Shown here: piece by piece, positions 1-5,220 of the stretch
Layout: every line of letters begins with the position of its first letter
Position numbering within the stretch: position 1 is the first letter of the stretch
Assembly (NCBI GenBank): GCA_900555345.1
Contig: USKS01000059.1
Span: forward strand, 1-7,739
Direction of reading: 5' to 3'
Source of the DNA: an uncultured Eubacteriales bacterium
Lineage (GTDB): Bacteria; Bacillota_A; Clostridia; Oscillospirales; CAG-272
DNA length: 7,739 nt
Program-made: the position numbers and the translations under genes
Notes under the pieces: model-generated
The model's database searches: none
What the model was told of the DNA's origin: nothing
Seen by the model: only the letters and a program-made list of their open reading frames with translations

Positions 1-570
1 TACTACAACATTCAGTGCCAGCTCAACAAAGAAGTTCACGCCGATAAGCGCCGCGAATACCACTGCAATAAGTCCGCCTGTCGACCATTTGCTGATGGTC
101 TCGTCCGCCATAAGCGCCTTACCGAATATTGTGAACATACCCAGAGCAAAAATGCCCGTATTGACAATGGGGCAAACCGCGGATGCGGCAAGAACGTTGA
201 CAGTTCTGTACTTTGAGACCTTGTCGAGCAGCCTGAATACAAGTCCCGCCAGAAATCCTGCAGCAGCAGTTTTTACAATGCAGAGAAGAGAAGCGGCAAA
301 TGCGTTTTCGGCGACAAGAAACGTGTAAAAATAGCTCTGTCCGGACAGCACCTGTATCATGGTGATTATGCCGGAAACTCCGCCGACGAGCGCGCCGTAT
401 CCGGGGCCGAATAGCACGCCCGCTATAACTATCGGAACGAGTCCGAAATTCAGATTTATCGTTCCGACGGGGATATAAACCAGTGTCAGAACGACTTCCA
501 GCGCGCAAAGCAGCGCCAGCTGGACCATAAGCGTCACTTTTTTTCGTGTGTCTTTTTTTACAGAAGACAT
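1..570 (-). CDS. ECF transporter S component, 3' end beyond window (possibly pantothenate)
   Basis: An open frame of 190 codons runs from ATG at 570 to the left edge without a stop, so the C-terminus is missing. The product starts MSSVKKDTRKKVTLMVQ and then consists of hydrophobic helices: about residues 13-33, then a conserved-looking INLNFGLVPIVIAGVLFGP stretch (38-56), then further helices rich in Gly and Ala. This layout (short basic N-terminus, about six helices, NFGLVPI near helix 2) is that of the ECF vitamin-transporter substrate-binding subunits. Such a subunit works in the membrane with the shared EcfA/EcfA'/EcfT module, none of which is in the window. GGAGG sits 6 nt before the ATG. 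Position just after coaX suggests pantothenate (PanT-like), but that is inference from neighbourhood only; folate, riboflavin or another vitamin is possible. Confidence 0.75.
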   Translation of the reverse strand, partial: MSSVKKDTRKKVTLMVQLALLCALEVVLTLVYIPVGTINLNFGLVPIVIAGVLFGPGYGALVGGVSGIITMIQVLSGQSYFYTFLVAENAFAASLLCIVKTAAAGFLAGLVFRLLDKVSKYRTVNVLAASAVCPIVNTGIFALGMFTIFGKALMADETISKWSTGGLIAVVFAALIGVNFFVELALNVVV

Positions 571-637
571 AAAACACCTCCGAGGGCTCAAACCTCAATA
601 CTGCCGTCCGCGTTTAGGCGGTAAGGCGTATGCAAAT

Positions 638-666
638 ATTATAACCGGCCGTAGCCTGATTAACAA
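638..666 (-). promoter_or_regulatory. Sigma-A type promoter of the ECF S-component gene
   Basis: On the minus strand, TTGTTA (661-666) is separated by exactly 17 nt from a consensus TATAAT (638-643). Transcription would start near 631 and give a leader of about 60 nt, too short for a typical vitamin riboswitch. The transporter can therefore be expressed independently of coaX, whose stop codon lies at 731-733. A weak AT-rich inverted repeat (TAACTG/CAGTTA, 679-696) lies between coaX and this promoter; it lacks a T-tract, so I do not call it a terminator. Confidence 0.75.
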
Positions 667-730
667 AAAGTGAGAGTGTAACTGTTTATTCAGTTATAAT
701 TTATATTAAGAAAAATTTTGTATAATACAT

Positions 731-1510
731 TTACTGCCTGTTGTGGAAATACAGAGCAGCAGCGCCCTTGAGAGTAAGCTCGGGGATCACCGTGAACTTA
801 TTTCTGCAATCCGAAAGTACCGAGGACATACCGCCCGTACCGACAAGTCCAAGCGGCTTTTCGGTACGCATCTGTTCGCGGATATTTCTTATAAATCCGT
901 CTATCGCGTAAACCGCGCCGAAATACGCGCCGCTGAGAACGCTGTCGCGCGAATTTTTTCCTATAAGCGCGCCGGGCTTTGTAAGAGGCGCGTCCGGCAG
1001 AAGCGCCGCGCTTGTAACAAGTGCCGAAAGAGACGTTGCAATGCCGGGAGCGATCACGGTACCGTCAAGCGCGCCGTTTTCGTCAACGTATGTAACCGTG
1101 GTCGCGGTGCCTGCGTCAACTATCGCAAACGGAGGCCTGCACACGGCAAACGCCGCGGCGGTGTTTGATACAATATCAGCACCGAGCTGCGACTGTACGT
1201 CGATATGAATGGGAAATCCCGTCTTTGTGCCGGAACCTATTATAAAAGGTTTATTTTTGCAGTTCTGTTCAAGAGCTTTGCAAATAACAGAACAAATGTG
1301 CGGAACTACAGAAGAGATAACAGCAGCGTCTATTTCCGGAAGACTTTCGTCAAAGCGATCGCGCAGAAAACTTTTTATGCAAAGCGCGTATTCGTCCGCG
1401 CTGCGAACGGTCAGCGATGAAATCGAAAAACTTGCGATAAGATTTTCACTTGAACTGTCGAACAGCCCGAATTTCACGGAGCTGTTGCCGATATCCACAG
1501 CAAGCAGCAT
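731..1510 (-). CDS. coaX: Type III pantothenate kinase
   Basis: The enzyme phosphorylates pantothenate to 4'-phosphopantothenate, the first step of coenzyme A synthesis in the cytoplasm. The 259-aa product has the length expected of CoaX and the ASKHA-fold landmarks of the type III family: N-terminal DIGNSSVKFG (residues 6-15, phosphate loop), SVVPH (67-71), LGAD (109-112, with the conserved Asp), AIVDAGTATTVTYVD (129-143, second phosphate/adenosine loop) and GTGG (224-227). The usual GADR is GADI here. AGGAGG lies 8 nt before the ATG at 1510, which fixes the start. A near-consensus promoter sits 40 nt upstream. The next gene on the same strand is a vitamin-type transporter subunit, consistent with a small pantothenate-uptake and activation locus. 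Confidence 0.96.
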   Translation of the reverse strand: MLLAVDIGNSSVKFGLFDSSSENLIASFSISSLTVRSADEYALCIKSFLRDRFDESLPEIDAAVISSVVPHICSVICKALEQNCKNKPFIIGSGTKTGFPIHIDVQSQLGADIVSNTAAAFAVCRPPFAIVDAGTATTVTYVDENGALDGTVIAPGIATSLSALVTSAALLPDAPLTKPGALIGKNSRDSVLSGAYFGAVYAIDGFIRNIREQMRTEKPLGLVGTGGMSSVLSDCRNKFTVIPELTLKGAAALYFHNRQ

Positions 1511-1549
1511 ACCGAAATCCTCCTTGTTTAAGAAATATAAACCTACATC

Positions 1550-1578
1550 ATTGTACTACGTATCATCCGTAATGTCAA
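1550..1578 (-). promoter_or_regulatory. Sigma-A type promoter of coaX
   Basis: The minus strand reads TTGACA (1573-1578), 17 nt, TACAAT (1550-1555): a perfect -35, optimal spacing and a one-mismatch -10. The predicted start near 1543 leaves a leader of about 33 nt carrying the AGGAGG of coaX. Confidence 0.85.
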
Positions 1579-1856
1579 TTGTTAAATTCCGACGTGAGCG
1601 GTGCCTGCAGCTGTACGCCGCATGGCGGCGGTGATATCATATTGAGAAAAACGGAAAGTGTGTGCGGACAACATAATATAAATATATATATAGCGCGCGC
1701 CGCAGTAAACCGGTATGAGGAGCGATTTCAGCTTATGCGCACGGTAAAGCAATACCGCAAGCAAAAGAATAACTGAGCGACGGTCGGAGCGCCGCGCGGC
1801 GCGGGCTTCGGCAAAGCCGCGAGCCGCCTCACCGCATTTTTATATATTCCTTCCCT
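1579..1856. other. Intergenic stretch between coaX and the inserted element
   Basis: No gene is supported here. Open frames on both strands (about 60-65 codons) lack a ribosome binding site. One minus-strand frame encodes a hydrophobic run, but it has no plausible start. Visible structure: a GC palindrome CGCCGC-ATG-GCGGCG (1616-1630), an AT-dinucleotide tract followed by alternating GC (about 1677-1701), and GGCTT-CGGCA-AAGCC (1806-1820). With the coaX promoter end and leader, the gene-free stretch is about 346 bases before the element starts. Confidence 0.6.
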
Positions 1857-1896
1857 CAATTATACAAAATTTGCATTTTGTATAATTGGCACGGTA
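1857..1896. repeat. Left attachment site: perfect palindrome with recombination core
   Basis: Two perfect 14-bp arms (1857-1870 and 1875-1888) flank TTGC. The centre reads ACAAAA-TTTGCA-TTTTGT (1864-1881), a form expected for a tyrosine-recombinase core with inverted binding sites. The right half plus following bases (1874-1896) recurs at 5276-5298. The same core layout with another spacer recurs at 5222-5239. The low GC and lack of a T-tract argue against a terminator. Confidence 0.6.
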
Positions 1897-2228
1897 AGTA
1901 AGCGCAGCCCACAGCTGCGGCTCGTGCACCACATCAACTTTCTACTAAACTTGCAGGACACCCTCCTACAAAATTTAGTCAGCAAAGGTCACCAGTAATT
2001 ATAGCCGCTCGTTTGCAATTAGTCAACTGGTAATTTTTGGAAGCGCACCGATCAAAGCTATTGTTCTCGCCTTTGCCGCCTCATTGTAACGGCGGCACGC
2101 TCGCTCCGGTACGCGCTCGGCGGTCAACAAACGGCTTGTTAACTTTGCCTTCGGCAAACTTAACAAGGCGTCTATTGACTTTTGCCCGCCGCCGTTGCAA
2201 GACGGCAAAAAAAGCGAGGTACAAAACA
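1897..2228. repeat. Palindrome-rich noncoding left end of the element (candidate replication origin)
   Basis: No gene is supported over these 332 bases. They hold successive dyads: CGCAGC/GCTGCG (1903-1919), an imperfect stem ACTAAA...TTTAGT with inner AGGA/TCCT (1944-1979), ACCAG-TAATT against AATTA and CTGGT (1991-2031), TGCCGCC/GGCGGCA (around 2075-2100), and a strong hairpin at 2135-2167. That last one has 8-bp and 6-bp stems, a single C-C mismatch and a TTC loop. The last two dyads are nested: sequence from about 2070 to 2150 is an imperfect reverse complement of 2151-2215, so translated frames on the two strands resemble each other. Such structure is typical of rolling-circle double- or single-strand origins; that role is inferred from the presence of a Rep gene. 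Confidence 0.5.
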
Positions 2229-2594
2229 ATGACATTGGCGCAATATCTTAGACACATCGACAACGAGGCATGGTGCTGGGGCACGTGCAGCGAGCTGCAC
2301 GACAGCGGCCGCATCGTGATAGGCACAACTCACAATCTGGCAGACGCTGCACAAATTGAGACAGCGCTCGATTATGAGGCGCGGCGCAACGGCCGCCGCC
2401 GCCCCCAGTACAGGGCGGATATAGTCCGCGAGGTAGGCACTCTCATGGAGATAGTGCTCTCCCCGGTGACGGCTGCGCCCGATAGGCCGCGCTACCTGGT
2501 GCAGCTGCTGCAGGATATGCCGCACGAAGAAGCGTCACGATGGGCAACACCGGAAAATAAAAATAAACCCTGGTGGCTGTGGAAAAGGTGTTGA
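2229..2594 (+). CDS. Hypothetical 121-aa protein, orphan plus-strand gene of the element
   Basis: I do not recognise this protein. It begins MTLAQYLRHIDNEAWCWGTC and is soluble, with no signal peptide or membrane segment. Visible traits are an acidic N-terminal third, a basic patch ARRNGRRRPQYR (51-62), and a Trp-rich C-terminus ending NKPWWLWKRC. The start at 2229 is chosen because GCGAGGT lies about 8 nt upstream; the longer open frame from 2037 would read through the palindromic block and has no ribosome binding site. It is the only plus-strand gene of the element and converges on the integrase. Its TGA lies inside the terminator hairpin. No clear sigma-A promoter is seen, since TTGACT at 2175-2180 lacks a matching -10. 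Confidence 0.65.
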   Translation: MTLAQYLRHIDNEAWCWGTCSELHDSGRIVIGTTHNLADAAQIETALDYEARRNGRRRPQYRADIVREVGTLMEIVLSPVTAAPDRPRYLVQLLQDMPHEEASRWATPENKNKPWWLWKRC

Positions 2595-3202
2595 AAACTC
2601 AACACCTTTTTTTGCTCGATATTTTGAGTTTTGCGGCGACAAGCTCGGCGACCTCGTCTATTTGACTCCAAAAGTATAGGCTCATCCGCTTCGCCGCCGT
2701 AAAGGTCGGCAAAGGCGTAAATTGCGGTTGTACTCTCGCGGTCGTGCTGAAGTGCAGCTTGCGCGGCAGCTATGCCGCGCTCGTGCCGCAGCTCGACAGC
2801 ATAACTTTTACGCAGCGCGTGCGGGCTGCAGCCGTCAAGGCTTACGCCCGCCACTTTGGCAGCCGCTTTAAACCATTGCCAAGCAGCCTGGCGGGTAATA
2901 TGCCCGCTGCGGCTGCGCTCGCTCGAAAATATGTATCCGCGCCGCCCTCGGGGGGCGCTGCGAAGCCTGGCGGCGAGCTCACCGTCAAGCACGGCTATGC
3001 CCGGTTTGCCCGTCTTTTGCGCGACGTAACGCACGCCAAGCGTGCCATCGCTACCGTCGGCAAAATCGCTTTTGCGAATCTTAACAACGTCGCCGATGCG
3101 CAGCCCGGTATGCCGCGCGATCTCAAAAATAAGCCGCCTTTCGGGCGGCAGTGCGCGCAATATGCGCACAAACTCATCATCATTTAGGTATCGCGCCCGC
3201 AA
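2492..3202 (-). CDS. Tyrosine recombinase/integrase, catalytic domain only, frameshifted C-terminus
   Basis: The protein would cut and rejoin DNA at the element's attachment sites. All catalytic residues can be placed: Arg35 in HTGLR, Lys in QKTGK (63/66), His128-Ala-Leu-Arg131, His153 in LQHD, and the nucleophile Tyr162 in TTAIYAFAD. The usual N-terminal SAM-like and arm-binding domains are absent. The start is TTG at 3202, 7 nt after GGAGG; no ATG competes. After Glu179 the frame becomes basic and unlike an integrase, and runs through the terminator into the opposite gene to 2492. The alternative frame from 2664 gives QIDEVAELVAAKLKISSKKR, then Cys and a TGA at 2599-2601, which would make a 200-aa protein. 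A one-base insertion near 2665 is therefore likely. Catalytic residues survive, so activity is not excluded. It is the last gene of the rep operon. Confidence 0.88.
   Translation of the reverse strand: MRARYLNDDEFVRILRALPPERRLIFEIARHTGLRIGDVVKIRKSDFADGSDGTLGVRYVAQKTGKPGIAVLDGELAARLRSAPRGRRGYIFSSERSRSGHITRQAAWQWFKAAAKVAGVSLDGCSPHALRKSYAVELRHERGIAAAQAALQHDRESTTAIYAFADLYGGEADEPILLESNRRGRRACRRKTQNIEQKKVLSFQHLFHSHQGLFLFSGVAHRDASSCGISCSSCTR
2583..2613. terminator. Bidirectional Rho-independent terminator between convergent genes
   Basis: Perfect 12-bp stem (2583-2594 and 2599-2610) with loop AAAC. The plus strand continues into a seven-T run (2607-2613), and the minus strand ends in TTTT. The TGA of the plus gene is 2592-2594, inside the left arm. 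The TGA that would end the integrase in its restored frame is 2599-2601, at the loop edge. Confidence 0.85.
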
Positions 3203-3213
3203 AAAATCGCCTC

Positions 3214-3239
3214 CTATTGACAGACCAAACTGTCAATAG
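3214..3239 (-). promoter_or_regulatory. Inverted repeat abutting the integrase ribosome binding site
   Basis: Perfect 10-bp arms, CTATTGACAG (3214-3223) and CTGTCAATAG (3230-3239), are separated by 6 nt. On the minus-strand transcript the 3' arm runs into the AGGAGG of the integrase, sharing its first bases. In the RNA the stem could partly hide the ribosome binding site. As DNA it could be an operator. There is no T-tract, so it is not a terminator. Confidence 0.55.
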
Positions 3240-3246
3240 AATTATC

Positions 3247-3480
3247 TCAATTCCGCCGCCGCAGCCGCTCCCGCAAAGCGGGATTAGCATCGAGCAGCGA
3301 CGGCAGACGAAATTTTTGCGGGCAAAAGTCCGCAAAAAAGAGGTGCATATCGGTGCAGCAATCGGGGCAAAGTATTGCCCCGATAGTGCCATAATGTGCA
3401 TAAACGACAGATACAAGCTTTGTATCGTCTGGAGTCAGCTGCTTCCCGCAGCGGTCGCAAGTGATAGCTACTGTGCCCAT
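3247..3480 (-). CDS. Small zinc-ribbon protein of the element (77 aa)
   Basis: The function is unknown. The protein has two Cys pairs, CDRC (8-11) and CPDC (38-41), with about 26 residues between them, so it most likely folds as a treble-clef or ribbon around one zinc ion. After the second pair comes an aromatic stretch and a basic tail ending RERLRRRN, which would suit DNA or protein contacts. The start is the ATG at 3480 because AGGGGG lies 8 nt upstream; an upstream in-frame GTG at 3489 is part of that Shine-Dalgarno region. It overlaps the 3' end of the preceding gene by 13 bases in another frame, which implies coupled translation within the rep-to-integrase operon. A perfect 10-bp hairpin (3361-3384, loop AGTA) lies within the coding sequence. 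Confidence 0.7.
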   Translation of the reverse strand: MGTVAITCDRCGKQLTPDDTKLVSVVYAHYGTIGAILCPDCCTDMHLFFADFCPQKFRLPSLLDANPALRERLRRRN

Positions 3481-3713
3481 TTGTCGCACCCCCTGTCAAA
3501 AGTGATATGTATATCGTTGTCGCAGCTGTCGGAGTCGTCGCCGAGGTCGTGCAAAATTTTTATACACTTGAGTTGCAGCTCGACGCTGCGCAGCGTGTTA
3601 TATCTGTCGTCGGGCAGCAGCTTATCCATAACGGCAGTATCATGCCGCACAGTGCGGCATAACTGCTTTAAAGTATTAGCAAGGTCTTTATTTGCCATTT
3701 TGGGGATAATCAT
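3468..3713 (-). CDS. Hypothetical 81-aa protein, coupled to rep
   Basis: I do not recognise this protein. It starts MIIPKMANKDLANTLKQLCR, is predicted largely helical in its first 57 residues (KDLANTLKQL, NTLRSVELQLKCIKIL), and has an acidic tail with DLGDDSDSCDND. No membrane segment or known motif is visible. Its ATG (3711-3713) overlaps the rep TGA (3710-3712) as ATGA, a classic translational-coupling arrangement; AAGGAG lies about 11 nt upstream. Its end overlaps the zinc-ribbon gene. Position suggests a replication accessory or copy-control protein, but nothing in the sequence proves it. Coding bases 3642-3660 form a 19-nt palindrome (9-bp arms, one central base). Confidence 0.65.
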   Translation of the reverse strand: MIIPKMANKDLANTLKQLCRTVRHDTAVMDKLLPDDRYNTLRSVELQLKCIKILHDLGDDSDSCDNDIHITFDRGCDKWAQ

Positions 3714-4546
3714 ACAAAATAACTCTCCTTGTAGGTCAAATTTCCGGTAATGGTACAGGTTTTTTCGTGCAGTGTCTCGCGCTGACCGATAAAATCTGCT
3801 GCATTGTCGCTGTACTCATAGCACGGCAGCTCCAAACGGCCGCCATGGAGGTAATACCTGCCGCCGACCTTTGCGCCGGATCCGAGTTGCTTACCCATGT
3901 ACTTGAAGATGTATTTTGCCACTTTGTCCTGTGAGTTTTCGCCCTCTACTGCAATGACGGTAGAAAAACCAAAATCACAGTCAGCAAGATTATATATGGG
4001 CTGCTTGTTGTGATAAAGTAAACGCCCGTTAGGGTTGCGGGCGCGCTCAAGCTTGAGCGCGGCACGATTGAAAATTCCATGAAAATGAATAGACTTGCCG
4101 TCGTGGTGATACTCTGGAACAACAACGTATTTCAAGCCGCGACGCTGCACGCGGTTAGAAAGCCATGCGCGCATAAGTCCGTAACACTCGTCCTAGTCAC
4201 TACGGTTAGCTGCCTCGGGTCTGATGGTCATAGTGGCAAATGCGTCCATATCGGGGTTACACTCCAAAATGTCGAAACAGCTCACTTTTGCACGCCTTAC
4301 AGCGCGCTGAATATTTTGTTGTATGATGTCGTCGTCAGTCGAAATGTCGCGTTCTTCGGGTACAACGAGCTTTCGCTCGTCGTAACGGTCAACCAATTCA
4401 TACCCGCGTTCACGGAATAGCGGTTGAGAAAATTCCTGCACGGAAAGCAATCTTTTACCGCCGTCGGCGGTTTTTGCAAATTTTGCACGCACACAATGCG
4501 TGATATCGCCCTCGGGACGGGCGAAAATCGGACTTTGAGAAAGCAT
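3710..4546 (-). pseudogene. Rolling-circle replication initiator (HUH Rep), interrupted by in-frame TAG
   Basis: Rep proteins of this type nick the plus origin through a Tyr-DNA bond and start rolling-circle replication. Reading through one TAG (4193-4195) gives a single frame of 278 codons. In it are motif I FATMT (103-107), the metal-binding HUH motif SIHFHGIFN (His154, His156), and the catalytic motif DKVAKYIFKYMGK with Tyr212/Tyr216. Both halves are in the same frame with six codons between the stop and the next ATG (4174), so this is a nonsense codon, not a frameshift. The 3' half (154 aa) keeps HUH and Tyr but lacks motif I and has no good ribosome binding site. The 5' start is uncertain: ATG 4546 has no Shine-Dalgarno, while ATG 4569 in another frame begins MGQYDIKP and could be the true start if one base was lost near 4547. 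First gene of the operon. Confidence 0.85.
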
Positions 4547-4578
4547 GGTTTGATGTCATACTGTCCCATATATCAAGT

Positions 4579-4607
4579 AATAGAAGAAAGTGCGCGCCGC
4601 ACGTCAA
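4579..4607 (-). promoter_or_regulatory. Likely promoter of the rep operon
   Basis: The minus strand has TTGACG (4602-4607), 17 nt, TCTATT (4579-4584). The -35 is good and the -10 matches at four positions. The predicted start lies a few bases before ATG 4569, so a transcript beginning there would be nearly leaderless, or would have about 26 nt before ATG 4546. Two GC hairpins lie just upstream: CCGCTGC-TGCG-GCAGCGG (4617-4634) and GCGC-G-GGG-CAG-CCC-T-GCGC (4642-4660). Confidence 0.5.
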
Positions 4608-4696
4608 AAAGGTATTCCGCTGCTGCGGCAGCGGCCGCTGTGCGCGGGGCAGCCCTGCGCGGGCGGCGACCTCTGAGGGTAGTTGAACGGTAGCGC

Positions 4697-4729
4697 AAAA
4701 AGAGAGAGCAGCATCTCTGCTGCTCTCTC
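4697..4729 (-). terminator. Rho-independent terminator upstream of rep
   Basis: A perfect 11-bp stem (4702-4712 and 4719-4729) with a 6-nt loop is followed on the minus strand by TTTTT (4701-4697). It would stop minus-strand transcription entering from the right, that is, from the gene remnant ending at 4784, and so insulate the rep promoter. Confidence 0.85.
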
Positions 4730-4783
4730 CTTGATGTGGTGACGCTACAGCGCCGGCAGATTACCGGGCGCGTCGAATCCGGG

Positions 4784-4896
4784 CTACCTCGGACGTCGGG
4801 CGCTGCTTAGATAGCTTTCGCTACCCTCGTCGGTAATGACATTGTACCACTCGGAAGCATATTTGTCAATACCGATTTTTGCACCGTCCGGAACGG
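4784..4896 (-). pseudogene. 3' remnant of an unidentified gene, perhaps SH3b-like
   Basis: The last 37 or so codons before the TAG at 4784 look coding: varied codons and a plausible sequence, SVSVPDGAKIGIDKYASEWY (20 residues), then NVITDEGSESYLSSARRPR. The pattern PDG-K-I followed by EWYNV and a final YLSS recalls the second half of a bacterial SH3b domain (GTKV...WYKV...GYVSS). Upstream of about 4896 the frame enters the GC-rich hairpin array and becomes low-complexity Ala/Pro/Arg, with no start codon or ribosome binding site where a domain should begin. A real terminator follows 55 nt after the stop. I read this as the surviving end of a gene truncated by the array. The SH3b assignment is tentative. 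Confidence 0.4.
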
Positions 4897-5184
4897 AGAC
4901 AGAACCGGACGGCTGCGCCGTCCTCGGAGGCTCGGACGCCTCCGGCGCGCCTGCGCCCCTCGCCCTGCGGGCGGCTGGCTCCGGCACTGCCTCCGGCGGT
5001 CCGCTCGGCTGCGCCGCGTCACCGTCTCGGTGCCCGCAGCGGCGGCCTCGGCAGCAGGGGCGCGTGCCGGCGTCTTGCAAACCGGCTGCACCTGCCCCGC
5101 CCCGCTGCCATCGTCCTCGCTGCAAGCCCCTCATCGGCTGCCGTGGCATAGCCTCGCTCGTTCGCCGCAGCGCGGTTACGCTGC
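4884..5184. repeat. GC-rich array of consecutive short hairpins
   Basis: By my count 186 of 240 bases at 4921-5160 are G or C, far above the flanks. Hairpins follow each other closely: CCGTCCGG/CCGGACGG (4884-4912), GGACGGC-TGC-GCCGTCC (4907-4923), CGGAGGC/GCCTCCG (4925-4944), GGCGC/GCGCC (4944-4957), CGCCC-TGC-GGGCG (4961-4973), CGGC-TGC-GCCG (5006-5016), CACCG-TCT-CGGTG (5020-5032) and GCAGCG/CGCTGC (5167-5184). Three share a TGC loop. Long open frames cross the region on both strands because stop codons are rare at this GC, and none has a ribosome binding site. I see no gene in 4897-5220. Confidence 0.6.
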
Positions 5185-5220
5185 TTGCCGTGCAATTAGC
5201 CGCGGCTGCTGCGCGCCGCT

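Noticed and set aside
1857..1888. Left palindrome as a transcription terminator
   Set aside because: The stem is almost all A-T, has no T-tract, and half of it recurs at the other end of the element.
2037..2228. Upstream extension of the plus-strand 121-aa gene
   Set aside because: It translates a palindromic block, has no ribosome binding site, and its minus-strand counterpart gives a similar sequence, as expected from an inverted repeat rather than a protein.
4193..4195. Genome-wide reassignment of TAG
   Set aside because: dpaB and the 81-aa gene end normally at TAG.
4735..4800. tRNA-like T-arm motif (GTCGAATCC)
   Set aside because: No matching acceptor, D or anticodon arms and no CCA end could be found on either strand.
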